Shown here: one piece after another, positions 1-8,811 of the stretch | Position numbering within the stretch: position 1 is the stretch's first letter | Layout: each line of letters begins with the position of its first letter | Assembly: GCA_902555275.1 (NCBI GenBank) | Contig: CACDRY010000002.1 | Coordinates: 68,250-132,249, forward strand | DNA: 64,000 bases | Reading direction: 5' to 3' | Source of the DNA: an uncultured Pelagibacteraceae bacterium | GTDB lineage: Bacteria > Pseudomonadota > Alphaproteobacteria > Pelagibacterales > Pelagibacteraceae | Notes under the pieces: model-generated | Databases searched by the model: none | Told to the model about the DNA's origin: nothing | The model's input: the letters and a program-made list of their open reading frames with translations, nothing else | Program-made: the position numbers and the translations under genes

Positions 1-46
1 ATTTATTTGGGGAGTTGTAACTTATGTCATCCATTCAGTATACTAA
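1..46 (+). CDS. umuD: UmuD, C-terminal end only (partial)
   Basis: The frame beginning at base 2 reads [14 protein letters not shown] and stops at 44-46. This resembles the end of UmuD/LexA-family proteins, which finish with a GVVT(H/Y)V-type strand. The rest of the gene lies outside the window. The coding end overlaps the umuC start by 23 bases, as expected for a translationally coupled umuDC operon. UmuD is cleaved after RecA activation and becomes a subunit of DNA polymerase V. Only 14 residues are visible, so the call depends on the short motif and on the umuC neighbour. Confidence 0.7.
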   Translation, partial: FIWGVVTYVIHSVY

Positions 47-1301
47 AAAAATAGCACTTATTGATTGTAATTCTTTTTATGTTTCTTGTGAAAGATTATT
101 CAATCCTAAAATAAGAAAAAAACCTGTTGTAGTTTTATCTAACAATGATGGTTGTATAATTTCAAGATCAACTGAAGCAAAAGCTTTAGGTATAAAAATG
201 GGAGAGCCTTACTTTAAAGCAAAAGATATTATTGTTAAAAATAAAGTTGAAGTTTTTTCATCTAATTATTCTTTATATGGAGATTTATCTAGAAGAGTGA
301 TGAGAACATTAAAAAGATTTAACTCTGCTATCGAAGTATATTCTATCGATGAAGCGTTTCTAGATTTATCAAATTTTTCAGATAATGAAGTCGAAAGCGT
401 TGGAAGAGAAATTAGAGAAACAGTTTTAAAGTGGACAGGTATTCCAACTAGTATTGGTATCGCTAAAACAAAAACTTTAAGTAAGGTTGCAAATCATATT
501 GCAAAGAAAAAAAAATCAGGTGTAACAAGTTTGATAGGAATTGAAAATATTGATCCAATATTAGAAAAAGTTGAAATTAACGATGTATGGGGTGTTGGAA
601 GACAGTTAACAAAATTTTATCATAAAAATGGAATTTATAACGCGAAGCAACTTAAAAATAAATCTAATACATGGATAAAGAAAAACTCCAATGTTTTAGG
701 CTCAAGAACTGCAATGGAACTAAGAGGAGTTCCTTGTATCGATTTAGAAACAACACAAACAAAAAGAAAAAGCTGTGTTGTATCTCGTTCTTTTGGCCAA
801 AGAATTGAAAAATATCAAGAATTAAAAGAAGCAGTTGCAAATTATTGTTTGAATGCGTCTGAAAAAATAAGATCTGAGTCTTTAATTGCAAAATCAATTA
901 CAGTTTTTGTTAGAACAAGTCCTTTTCAAAGTAGATTTGGATATTATTCAAACTCAAAAACGATAGATTTTGCAATTTCAACAAATAATAGTATTGAAAT
1001 AGTTAAAACTGCTCTAGTTGCTTTAGACTCTATTTTTAAAAATGGCTACCGTTATCAAAAAGCGGGCGTAATGCTTACTGGTTTATCCAATGAAGATCGT
1101 AGTAAGAACCTATTTTATTCTGAAAAAGACGAGAAAATAAAGGGGTTAATGAGGTCTATTGATAATACTAACTATCGATATGGAAGATCTACGTTAAGTC
1201 TTGCTAGTGCGGGTGTTCAAAAGAGATGGAACATGAGAAGAGAACATTCTTCTAAAATAGATACAGCCGATTTTTACTTACTGCCAACAATTAAAGGTTG
1301 A
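24..1301 (+). CDS. umuC: DNA polymerase V catalytic subunit UmuC (Y-family translesion polymerase)
   Basis: This is a 425-residue Y-family DNA polymerase of normal UmuC length. The catalytic acidic residues are visible: D14 in the [14 protein letters not shown] segment and D109/E110 in [10 protein letters not shown] helix-hairpin-helix region ([21 protein letters not shown]) and the UmuC-type C-terminal domain follow. It copies past damaged template bases as part of Pol V with UmuD'. The start is supported by GGGGAG at 9-14, nine bases upstream of the ATG, and by the overlapping end of umuD. LexA control is expected for the operon, but its promoter is outside the window. The 3' end overlaps the convergent amidohydrolase gene by 28 bases. 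Confidence 0.95.
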   Translation: MSSIQYTKKIALIDCNSFYVSCERLFNPKIRKKPVVVLSNNDGCIISRSTEAKALGIKMGEPYFKAKDIIVKNKVEVFSSNYSLYGDLSRRVMRTLKRFNSAIEVYSIDEAFLDLSNFSDNEVESVGREIRETVLKWTGIPTSIGIAKTKTLSKVANHIAKKKKSGVTSLIGIENIDPILEKVEINDVWGVGRQLTKFYHKNGIYNAKQLKNKSNTWIKKNSNVLGSRTAMELRGVPCIDLETTQTKRKSCVVSRSFGQRIEKYQELKEAVANYCLNASEKIRSESLIAKSITVFVRTSPFQSRFGYYSNSKTIDFAISTNNSIEIVKTALVALDSIFKNGYRYQKAGVMLTGLSNEDRSKNLFYSEKDEKIKGLMRSIDNTNYRYGRSTLSLASAGVQKRWNMRREHSSKIDTADFYLLPTIKG

Positions 1302-2440
1302 TTAAGATTAATTTTAAAAAGTTTAGCTGCATTTTTATATGCAATCTTTTCTTGTACATCTGGGCTTAAAGATCCAATCATCAAACGAACATGCTTCATA
1401 TAGTGTTCAACAAAAACATCATGTGCTGGGCTTTTACCTAATTTATGATCAGAACCAAAAAAATATCTATCGGAATATTTTTCCATCGATTTTGCCCAAA
1501 CCTCATGTAATTTAAATCTATAATCATTTGGGATATGCAAATCCTCAAAGCCCCAAAGAGAAGACCAATGAAATGCTATTTTCCAGTCAGTATATGTATT
1601 AGGACAATAATCAAAAATTTCTTCAAGGTCTTTTGTTGGCATCATTCCTGTATGAGCTATCACAATTTTTGCGTTGGGGTATTTTTCACATTTTTTTTTA
1701 TAAAAATTTTTAAACTCTGTTAATCTATCTATCCCATCTATTTCATGAAAAGGCTCCAGGTGTAAATTAATCGGCATACGGTGTTCATTGACAAATTCGA
1801 ACGCCTTATCAATAATTGGGTGCTTAAGATCTAAATCTAATGTCGGTTGATACCCACCATAAGGGGGATTTTTTTTCTTTTTATTATAGTGAACTAGTCC
1901 AGTTTCTCCCAATCCATAACATTGTCCTTTTTTAAATCTTTTAATAGTTTCTTTAAACTCTTTATTAACTTCTGAGTTCTTATATTTTTTTTTATTTGCT
2001 GACATTCCAATAAAATTGGAATGACAATTAGTTAAAACATTCTGATGCTCTGCTGCAAAATCATAATAATAATTCCAATTATCTTCTGATTTGTAAGTAT
2101 TTGGAGTTCCCATAATTACAGACATAAAAACATTTGCCTTATTTGTTAACATTGGCAAATCTTCTATAAAATACTCAGTACCTATATCTAAAGCTTTTCC
2201 GGTGGATTTTCTAGGATGTGCATGACCATCTATTATAGCTCCTAAATAAGGTTTATTTGTATCTCTTACCTCAAGATTATTATTTTTATAGCTGTCTAAA
2301 AGTTTTTTTGCTTCTTCACGACTTTCAGTTTTTCCAAACATAATTCTTTCATAAGCCCAGTGATCGAATCTATAGTGTTCGTCAAAACTGTTGGCAAACG
2401 TTGGTAAAATTAAAAAAATAAATAACAAAATTTTTTTCAT
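1274..2440 (-). CDS. Secreted amidohydrolase-family (TIM-barrel metal hydrolase) protein
   Basis: The 388-residue protein has an N-terminal signal peptide ([18 protein letters not shown]). Its metal-hydrolase pattern is: H73/H75 in DGHAHPRK, a Glu in GLGETGL, His in [12 protein letters not shown], His in IVIAHTGMM, and Asp in FFGSDHKLG. This order of ligands fits the amidohydrolase 2/TatD-like superfamily. The substrate cannot be deduced; the family hydrolyses or decarboxylates cyclic and ester-type substrates. It is the last gene of the minus-strand operon with the lyase-like, DUF1501 and DUF1800 genes. Its ATG overlaps the preceding stop codon as TAATG, so coupled translation is likely. A periplasmic location is inferred from the signal peptide. 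Confidence 0.75.
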   Translation of the reverse strand: MKKILLFIFLILPTFANSFDEHYRFDHWAYERIMFGKTESREEAKKLLDSYKNNNLEVRDTNKPYLGAIIDGHAHPRKSTGKALDIGTEYFIEDLPMLTNKANVFMSVIMGTPNTYKSEDNWNYYYDFAAEHQNVLTNCHSNFIGMSANKKKYKNSEVNKEFKETIKRFKKGQCYGLGETGLVHYNKKKKNPPYGGYQPTLDLDLKHPIIDKAFEFVNEHRMPINLHLEPFHEIDGIDRLTEFKNFYKKKCEKYPNAKIVIAHTGMMPTKDLEEIFDYCPNTYTDWKIAFHWSSLWGFEDLHIPNDYRFKLHEVWAKSMEKYSDRYFFGSDHKLGKSPAHDVFVEHYMKHVRLMIGSLSPDVQEKIAYKNAAKLFKINLNQPLIVGSK

Positions 2441-3399
2441 TAATTAATTTTGATAACAGGTAATGGTTTTGTCCATTTAATTGATTTAGTAATTTTTTTT
2501 CCATATGTAGGCATCCTATAACTACTTTTTCTATATCTTACATAGGAAACAGACTCTTTGCTTTCTGATAGGTAGGAACATTTTTCTTTATCTAAAATTT
2601 CCTCACATTTATCACTATAACCAAATTCTTTTACCGTTAAAGATTGTGTAGGAGTTTCATTTAAAAATGCATCTTTGAGCCATCTATAGAAACCCCATTT
2701 GAATGTGTGACCATCGCCTATTGTAAAATTAGGGCCATAAATCTCAAAAACTTTTTTATTATCAAGCCAACCTATCAATATTCCATTATCCTCTTTTGAA
2801 GCTAAAATTTTAAAACTTAATGTTCTATAATTTTTAAAATCATCAACAAATCCTAAAGGAAATAAATATTGAACTTTATCAAAATTTGAATTTTCATCAC
2901 CTTTTAAATAAAAAACTTCCTTTGTGAAGTTTATTTGATGTAAAACTTGACTACCTTTAAATTGTAATTTCATCCAAGGTAAAATTCTAGACTCTCCTTT
3001 GTTTGCAATAACTTGAAGAAGACTACCTCCGACCGCAGGATGAGTCGGAAACTCATTTAACTTAAATGTATATTTTACATATACTGGCTTTTTAAATTTT
3101 CTTGGTCTTTTTTTGTTTGCCATTTCCCATCTTTGATTCCTTTCACCTGTTCTTTCCCAATCTTTTTTGTTTCCTTTAAATTTAGTATCTAGTGTAATTT
3201 TTATTGCTTTACCTTCTTCATCTTCATAAATAGACAAAGCTTTCTTCTTTGGTATTGACCTACTATCATTAGTCAGTTCTTTCTTAGCTTTTTCAATCAA
3301 AATTTCTTTTTTTAAAAATTTATACGGATTCTCAGATGCATTAGAATTTATTGATGCAAAAATAAAAAGTATAAATATTAAAAATAATTTTTTCTTCAC
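2440..3399 (-). CDS. Secreted polysaccharide-lyase-like (heparin lyase I-like jelly-roll) protein
   Basis: The 319-residue protein has a cleavable signal peptide (MKKKLFLIFILFIFASINSNA). The rest is a beta-strand-rich domain that resembles the heparin lyase I-like polysaccharide lyase fold: paired aromatic/charged strands such as YVKYTFKLNEFP, a central PWMKLQFKG segment, and a late GDGHTFKWGFYRW segment. I recognise the fold only loosely, and the activity is unproven. It could instead be a non-catalytic glycan-binding protein. The start codon is GTG and overlaps the DUF1501 stop as GTGA. Position between a Tat-exported DUF1501 protein and a secreted amidohydrolase suggests a role on an envelope or extracellular glycan. 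Confidence 0.5.
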   Translation of the reverse strand: MKKKLFLIFILFIFASINSNASENPYKFLKKEILIEKAKKELTNDSRSIPKKKALSIYEDEEGKAIKITLDTKFKGNKKDWERTGERNQRWEMANKKRPRKFKKPVYVKYTFKLNEFPTHPAVGGSLLQVIANKGESRILPWMKLQFKGSQVLHQINFTKEVFYLKGDENSNFDKVQYLFPLGFVDDFKNYRTLSFKILASKEDNGILIGWLDNKKVFEIYGPNFTIGDGHTFKWGFYRWLKDAFLNETPTQSLTVKEFGYSDKCEEILDKEKCSYLSESKESVSYVRYRKSSYRMPTYGKKITKSIKWTKPLPVIKIN

Positions 3400-4568
3400 A
3401 TTTTGAACAATTTTTCAGAGAGATTATCTAATTTTTCTCCCCAAAAGACTTCCTTTTTAATTCTGTTGAAATCAATATCAAAAACTGTAGACATAGCTGA
3501 TGCATAAATAGATCTGGCATCTAATGTTGCATTAAGATCTCTACCATCAAAAAGTTCTTTCTTTTTTAAACCTGGCCAGTCTGTGTATACTTGGCTTTTC
3601 TTAATTAATCCTCCAGCCATAAATATTGCCGTTCCATAGCCATGTTCAGTTCCATTTCCACCATTTTGTTTTATGGTTCTCCCGAACTCAGTAACAGTTA
3701 ATATTAAAGTATCTTTATACGAATCCCTAAGTTCAACTTTTAAATTTTGAATAATATTATCCATTTCAACTAAACATTTTGTATGGGTACCGTTCACACC
3801 ACCTTGGGCCGCATGTGTATCAAAACCATTTACCTCGAACACAGCAACTCTTGGTCCATTTGGTTTTCTTAAGTATGCAGCAGCTTGTTTTGAGAGATTA
3901 TTATTTTTTCTTTTATCCCAGTTGCTTGAATATCCAGCCATCATCTCTTCATTTTTTCGTTTTTTTATGAAGTTCATCATGTCCATTAATTCTTCTTCTG
4001 AGCTATCAGCATATATAGATTTTAATAAATTTAACGTTTCGTCTCTTGGAAGTTTTCCATCAGATGGGAAATAATTATTATTTTTAGGAACTCCTCTTAG
4101 TAAAAGCGGCATGGGTAGAGATAATGCCAATCCCTCTCCTTGAAGTTTAGCTAATTTCATAGCTCTTCCAACCCAACCTGTTTTTTCTTTGTATGGAGTT
4201 CTTCCACCAGATTCCATTAAGTTTTGCCCTTCAAAGTGAGACCTTGCCGTGTATGGAATACTAGTTGCATGAACTATAGCCCCTGTGTTTTCCTGCCAAC
4301 AACTATAAAAAGTTTTTAGCTTTGGATGCAAAGCAAAATCCGAGTCAAGCTTAATGGTATTTTCGATTAAAATATTCTTTCTTCTTTTTTCAAAATTTTT
4401 ATCTCCGATTACTGGAACTGCACAAAGTCCATCCATTCCTCCTCTAAGCATAATAACAACTAGATTTTTCTTTTTAGATGAGGAGGCAAGGACAGGAAAA
4501 TTAAATCCTGCTAAAAACATAGTAGTTGCTGCTGAACCTTTTAAAAAATCTCTTCTTGATATCTTCAT
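3396..4568 (-). CDS. DUF1501 family protein, Tat-exported, sulfatase/phosphatase-like fold
   Basis: The 390-residue protein opens with a twin-arginine signal (SRRDFLKG at residues 4-11, then a hydrophobic stretch ending in PVLASS), so export in folded form through the Tat system is expected. The body matches DUF1501, which is distantly related to the alkaline phosphatase/sulfatase superfamily: VVIMLRGGMDGL near the N-terminus, FEGQNLMESGG in the middle, and the late TVTEFGRTIKQNGGNGTEHGYG segment. No enzymatic activity is established for the family. DUF1501 genes are commonly paired with DUF1800 genes, as here. The ATG overlaps the DUF1800 stop by four bases (ATGA). Confidence 0.85.
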   Translation of the reverse strand: MKISRRDFLKGSAATTMFLAGFNFPVLASSSKKKNLVVIMLRGGMDGLCAVPVIGDKNFEKRRKNILIENTIKLDSDFALHPKLKTFYSCWQENTGAIVHATSIPYTARSHFEGQNLMESGGRTPYKEKTGWVGRAMKLAKLQGEGLALSLPMPLLLRGVPKNNNYFPSDGKLPRDETLNLLKSIYADSSEEELMDMMNFIKKRKNEEMMAGYSSNWDKRKNNNLSKQAAAYLRKPNGPRVAVFEVNGFDTHAAQGGVNGTHTKCLVEMDNIIQNLKVELRDSYKDTLILTVTEFGRTIKQNGGNGTEHGYGTAIFMAGGLIKKSQVYTDWPGLKKKELFDGRDLNATLDARSIYASAMSTVFDIDFNRIKKEVFWGEKLDNLSEKLFKM

Positions 4569-6010
4569 GCTTTTAATACCTCCGGTAAATTAAACAGAAT
4601 CATATGTTTTTCTTCATTTGTTTTAGCTCTTGCTACAATTTTTAAAATTTTATCAGGATTGTCAAAGTTAGTACGTATAATTCTTTCATGGATAGTATCA
4701 TCAATTTGATCAGCTACTTTGTATTGATGGAATGCTTTTTTAGCATACATTAATCTCCTAATAACTAGCTCTGTTGATAGCCAGTCCTTTTCTAAGTCTG
4801 AATATCCATTTGGTTGTTTTTGCTTATAAGGATGACACCCAATATCCTCTAATAACCAACTTGGAAATCTCATTTCATGAGATGGTTTAAAACCAAATAC
4901 AAATTGATTCATCTTATATTCACTAACAGGATATTTATAATTAGAGCCTGACATATTAATTGTGGTCAGCCACCAATTTTCTGGATTTTGAAATTTTTTA
5001 TATTTATTATTGTATTCAAATGCAACTTCAATTGCAGCTTTATGAACTTCTGGAAGAAGTCCGTCTGATTTTTCCCAAGCTTTAATAACTGGTGCAATCA
5101 TTTCAGGTGTTGGATTGTCAGTGATTAAATATTTACATAGTTTTGTTGATATAAACTTTCTACAAGACGGGTGATTAACTAAATCTTTTATTGCAAGATC
5201 AATTCCTTTCTTTCCACTTTTGTAAACTTTTCCTAATACTTTTTTCTTACCTGGCTCATGTCTTTCTCTGTCAAATGATACATCATGGCCATGATCTCTT
5301 CCCTTTGTCCATTTAGGTCTCCAACCAGTCATAATTTTTGCAAGTTCTACAACATCCTCTTGTGTATATCCTCCATCTGGAGAAATAGTATGTAGTTCCA
5401 TTAATTCTCTAGCATGATTTTCATTAATAGTTGCTGGTTTTTTTTTTTCTCTTCTCCAATCTTCTTTTCCGCTAATTGATTTTGGACCAACATTATCTTT
5501 ATTGTCAAGATGCATTATCATTGGCCAAGCAAGAGTGGCTTCTTTTACCATGGTCTCAAATGTTTTATCCATATTGGATCTTAAAAATTCTCTTTGATAA
5601 GCTCCAGTTGAAAAAGAAGACAAAGTTTGAGTATCACTTATTGTAAAATGATTTCCCCAAAAGTACCAAAGCTTGGCAAGAACTGGGTGGTCACTTTTTA
5701 AAGCTTCAGCATGTCTTATACAAATTTCATTATTTGGCCAAAATTTTTTTCCAACATCATTTTCTAATTGACGTTCTGCTCTTCTAAATCCTTCTGGGTC
5801 ATTTTTATATTTTTTTCTTAATGTTGTATTTTCCTCTACTCTCAACTTAATCCAATACTTTCTCATCTCTTTTTCAGATAAGATATATTTTCCTTTCCAA
5901 TTGAATTCTGGAATAGTTTCAACTTGTTTTTGAGCCCAAATTAATGGATCAGATGGAACTTTCTCATCAGGTTTTAAACCAAAAGCAACTTTTCTAAAAA
6001 AGTTTTTCAT
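4565..6010 (-). CDS. DUF1800 family protein
   Basis: The 481-residue protein carries the DUF1800 hallmark NENHARELMELHT at about residues 196-208 and the following GYTQEDVVELAKIMTGW segment. DUF1800 proteins have no established activity. They usually sit directly beside a DUF1501 gene and are thought to act with it. There is no obvious signal peptide here: the N-terminus is charged (MKNFFRKVAFGLKPDEK). If the protein is exported it may travel with its Tat partner, or it may stay in the cytoplasm; this is inference. The gene lies 18 bases downstream of the ArnC-like glycosyltransferase gene in the same operon. Confidence 0.85.
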   Translation of the reverse strand: MKNFFRKVAFGLKPDEKVPSDPLIWAQKQVETIPEFNWKGKYILSEKEMRKYWIKLRVEENTTLRKKYKNDPEGFRRAERQLENDVGKKFWPNNEICIRHAEALKSDHPVLAKLWYFWGNHFTISDTQTLSSFSTGAYQREFLRSNMDKTFETMVKEATLAWPMIMHLDNKDNVGPKSISGKEDWRREKKKPATINENHARELMELHTISPDGGYTQEDVVELAKIMTGWRPKWTKGRDHGHDVSFDRERHEPGKKKVLGKVYKSGKKGIDLAIKDLVNHPSCRKFISTKLCKYLITDNPTPEMIAPVIKAWEKSDGLLPEVHKAAIEVAFEYNNKYKKFQNPENWWLTTINMSGSNYKYPVSEYKMNQFVFGFKPSHEMRFPSWLLEDIGCHPYKQKQPNGYSDLEKDWLSTELVIRRLMYAKKAFHQYKVADQIDDTIHERIIRTNFDNPDKILKIVARAKTNEEKHMILFNLPEVLKA

Positions 6011-6028
6011 ACAAAATATTATAAAAAA

Positions 6029-6898
6029 TTATTTTATTTTTTCAATATTATGTATATTTGTTAAAGAATTATTAAATTCATTCATATTTTCTCTTCCTGA
6101 AATTTTTAAAATAACTAAACCAAAAATAATGATTACAGCTAGTGGTATTGCTGTAATTACATTTATATACTCAGCAATAATTATTAAATATATCGCATAA
6201 AATGATATCGATCTAAAAATTACACCTGTTTTAAAAACAGCGATAATGGCTAATGAATGCTTTATTAAATTGATGAAACTCATTTTTGAGGGACCAAAAT
6301 ATCTTGAACCTCTTATCGATGGAGATTTAATTAAATTATTCTCAGTTTTTGCCAAAGAACCAGAAAAACTACTCCAAGTTGCTTTTTCCTGAATTAGTTT
6401 TTTTACACTTTTCTTTGTAAGGCAAGTATAGTTTCCAAATTTTATAAATTTCCCTGTAAATGTGTAAGTAATAATTTTATGAAAAAAATAACAAATTTTA
6501 AAAATAAAATTTTCTGATCTTTTCACTCTTTCTCCAACAATGGTATTATTTGGATTATCTTTAATCTTTTCTACAAAGTTTCTTATTTCCTCAGGTCTAT
6601 CTTCTCCATCTCCATCCATTGGAATTACATAATCAAAATCTTCATTTTCTGAAATATGTTTAAGCCCTGCTGCAATGCAACGTGCATGTCCTTTATTATT
6701 TCTCATATTTATTAATTTTAGTGATTTAATATTATTTAAATTTTTAGTTTCTAAAATTTTTTCCTCAGTAGAAGCATCGTTCACTACTATTACTGAAAAT
6801 GCTGCTTTAAGCTCAGAAATATTAATATCAATTTCTTCAATTAATTTTGATGCAGATTTAAAGTCATTAAAGACTGGAATTAGAATTACTATTTTCAT
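6029..6898 (-). CDS. Family 2 glycosyltransferase (ArnC/DPM1-like polyprenyl-phosphate glycosyltransferase)
   Basis: The 289-residue protein is a GT-A enzyme. The N-terminal strand is IVILIPVFNDF, the metal-binding acidic motif is MDGDGEDRPEE (D95/D97), and two hydrophobic segments lie at about residues 210-268. This layout resembles enzymes that load a sugar onto undecaprenyl or dolichyl phosphate, such as ArnC and dolichol-phosphate mannose synthase. The upstream ArnT-like gene would then use the lipid-linked sugar as donor; this pairing is inference from context. The ATG shares one base with the stop of the 41-residue membrane protein gene (TAATG), so the two are probably translated together. 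The sugar cannot be told from sequence. Confidence 0.8.
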   Translation of the reverse strand: MKIVILIPVFNDFKSASKLIEEIDINISELKAAFSVIVVNDASTEEKILETKNLNNIKSLKLINMRNNKGHARCIAAGLKHISENEDFDYVIPMDGDGEDRPEEIRNFVEKIKDNPNNTIVGERVKRSENFIFKICYFFHKIITYTFTGKFIKFGNYTCLTKKSVKKLIQEKATWSSFSGSLAKTENNLIKSPSIRGSRYFGPSKMSFINLIKHSLAIIAVFKTGVIFRSISFYAIYLIIIAEYINVITAIPLAVIIIFGLVILKISGRENMNEFNNSLTNIHNIEKIK

Positions 6899-7023
6899 TA
6901 ACTTACTGAGCCTATCAGTCTAAATAGAGAAGCAAAAAAACCATATCCTGAGAGTTCAATTAAAACAACAATTCCAATAATGAATAAAAGTCTTTTATTT
7001 TTTTTGTTTAATTGAAATTTCAT
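6898..7023 (-). CDS. 41-residue single-pass membrane protein between two glycosyltransferases
   Basis: This short frame has an ATG at 7023-7021 and a TAA at 6900-6898. It encodes a basic N-terminus (MKFQLNKKNKR), a hydrophobic stretch (LLFIIGIVVLIEL) and a second apolar half (GYGFFASLFRLIG) ending VS. Both ends are locked to neighbours. The ATG overlaps the stop of the ArnT-like gene as ATGA, and the TAA overlaps the ATG of the ArnC-like gene as TAATG. That double coupling, together with the membrane-protein composition, argues for a real gene rather than chance. Its function is unknown; a small partner or scaffold for one of the glycosyltransferases is plausible. Confidence 0.7.
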   Translation of the reverse strand: MKFQLNKKNKRLLFIIGIVVLIELSGYGFFASLFRLIGSVS

Positions 7024-8315
7024 TTATATGTTAAGCATTTCATATCTTTGTTGCACAATTGGACTTCATTTGAACTATAGATCCATTTTGGTCTTTCTGG
7101 AAGATGGTAAGATATATTTCCTGCAATCCACTCATTACCTTTAATATATTCCATTTTTCCAAGTTCCTCGCCTTCAGTTTCAAAAAAAACTTTAGCCTGC
7201 TTAGCTAAATTTTTACCCTCAAAATCAGTTCTTTTATCAGTTTGAGTAATTGAATCATAAGAATACAAAATTGGAGATAATAAGAATAATATCAAAAAGA
7301 TTAAAGAAAACGTTCTTATTTTTTCAAGATTAATTTCTGATTTTAAAATATAAACAAATAACAAGCCAAAGCTTATATAAAATGGCGTCATCCACATAGT
7401 TCTAATTTTTACACCCATAGTAAATGATGTAAGAAAAATAAAAAAAATTGGAATTAAATTAATTGATAATAAAAATAAAAGCTTTTCGTCGTTTAAATTA
7501 ATATTTATTTTAAATTTTTTAACTAAAACAAAAATCATTAGTAAAAACGGTAATAATATACCAATTTGCTTTCCTAAAAATATCGTAGGATGTTTTAAGT
7601 GGTTTAAAATACTTGCTTCTTCTGAACCAGTTCTAAGAAGTCCATAAGTAATTGTTATATAATCATTTTCGGTTAACCAAATAATGTGCGGTAATAAAAT
7701 TATAATAAAAGGAACGAACGAAACTAGGCATTTTAAATTTAGCCTTTTGGTATAAATCATGTAAATTAAAAGTACATCTATTGCTAAACCTAAATAGACA
7801 AATAAGTATTTAGATAGAAACCCAAGTCCAGCAAATAGACCGAGTAGTAACCAATCTAATATTTTATTATTCTTAATTCCCCTCCATAAGTAAAAAACTG
7901 AAAGAGACCAAAAGGGTATTAAGCAAACATTTACATTAAATTCAGGTGTAGTGAAGTTATAGAAATATATTCCCTCTAATAACAAAACAGATAATAAACA
8001 ATATATTTTACTATCAAAAAAATCTTCAGCTAACTTAAAAACTACAAAAAATAAAATTATAATACAAATTTGGCTTAACAAATAATAAGCCCAATCTTGA
8101 GCTCCGAATACTTGGTAAAAAATTTCTGGCAGCAATGCGCTCATTGGAGGATGTTTGTTAAAGCCCCAGTCTAGATTGCTACCCCATGCTAAAGCCTCGA
8201 TAGTATCAAGTGGTAAATTATGATTTGTTAAACTTGGAACCAATGTCCAGATTAATACGTGTGCTGTTACAAAAATATAAAATAGATTTGTAATATTCTT
8301 TTTATAAATGGCCAT
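7020..8315 (-). CDS. ArnT-like (GT39/GT83-type) membrane glycosyltransferase
   Basis: The protein is about 431 residues from the ATG at 8315. A longer TTG start at 8333 is possible but less likely. It has many membrane spans. The first periplasmic loop reads LPLDTIEALAWGSNLDWGFNKHPPM, with the acidic and HPP residues typical of ArnT/dolichyl-phosphate-mannose glycosyltransferases of the GT-C class, and a soluble C-terminal tail follows. These enzymes transfer a sugar from a polyprenyl-phosphate carrier to lipid A, protein or another acceptor outside the inner membrane. It heads the minus-strand operon, and its TGA overlaps the start of the 41-residue membrane protein gene. The acceptor is unknown. 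Confidence 0.8.
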   Translation of the reverse strand: MAIYKKNITNLFYIFVTAHVLIWTLVPSLTNHNLPLDTIEALAWGSNLDWGFNKHPPMSALLPEIFYQVFGAQDWAYYLLSQICIIILFFVVFKLAEDFFDSKIYCLLSVLLLEGIYFYNFTTPEFNVNVCLIPFWSLSVFYLWRGIKNNKILDWLLLGLFAGLGFLSKYLFVYLGLAIDVLLIYMIYTKRLNLKCLVSFVPFIIILLPHIIWLTENDYITITYGLLRTGSEEASILNHLKHPTIFLGKQIGILLPFLLMIFVLVKKFKININLNDEKLLFLLSINLIPIFFIFLTSFTMGVKIRTMWMTPFYISFGLLFVYILKSEINLEKIRTFSLIFLILFLLSPILYSYDSITQTDKRTDFEGKNLAKQAKVFFETEGEELGKMEYIKGNEWIAGNISYHLPERPKWIYSSNEVQLCNKDMKCLTYK

Positions 8316-8358
8316 TTTTATTAATTTATACAATTAATCCATTATTGACACTTATTAA

Positions 8359-8811
8359 ATGATGAATATATTCTCGAAATTCATAAATTTGAGCATGGTA
8401 AAAATCTCTAAAAAATATATTCCAAAAGAAACTGAAAAATATATGTGTGCCAAACATCTTGCATACTTTAAACAAAAATTAATGGATTGGAAAAAAGAAT
8501 TAAAGAGAACTAATAATGAAGCAATATTTAATGCATCAATGGATGATAATAGTGCATCTGCAGATATTGTTGACCAAGCAAGCTCTTATACAGAAAAAAA
8601 TGTTGAGATGAGAGCAATCAATAGACAGATAAAATTAATTTCTAAAATTGATGGAGCTTTAAAAAAAATTCAAGATGGAACTTATGGTTTCTGTGAAGAA
8701 ACAGCAGAGCCAATAGGTATTAAAAGATTAATGGCAAGACCAGTTGCTACTTTATGCATAGCAGCACAAGAAAAACACGAAAAAGAGGAAAAAGTTTACG
8801 CTGATATTTAA
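8359..8811 (+). CDS. dksA: DksA-family RNA polymerase-binding transcription factor
   Basis: DksA binds in the secondary channel of RNA polymerase and works with ppGpp to reset transcription of ribosomal and biosynthetic genes. The coiled-coil tip with acidic residues is visible (NASMDDNSASADIVDQAS), and the C-terminal globular part reads YGFCEETAEPIGIKRLMARPVATLCIAAQE. Only two of the four zinc-finger cysteines of Escherichia coli DksA remain, a pattern common in alphaproteobacterial DksA. The frame opens at 8359, but family members usually begin close to MVKISKKYIP, so the ATG at 8395 is an equally likely start; neither has a clear Shine-Dalgarno. The gene diverges from the glycosyltransferase operon and meets the GST gene tail to tail with a four-base overlap. 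Confidence 0.92.
   Translation: MMNIFSKFINLSMVKISKKYIPKETEKYMCAKHLAYFKQKLMDWKKELKRTNNEAIFNASMDDNSASADIVDQASSYTEKNVEMRAINRQIKLISKIDGALKKIQDGTYGFCEETAEPIGIKRLMARPVATLCIAAQEKHEKEEKVYADI

Noticed and set aside
8316..8333. TTG start six codons upstream for the ArnT-like gene
   Set aside because: The ATG at 8315 gives a normal N-terminus; the TTG version adds only a short extension with no support.
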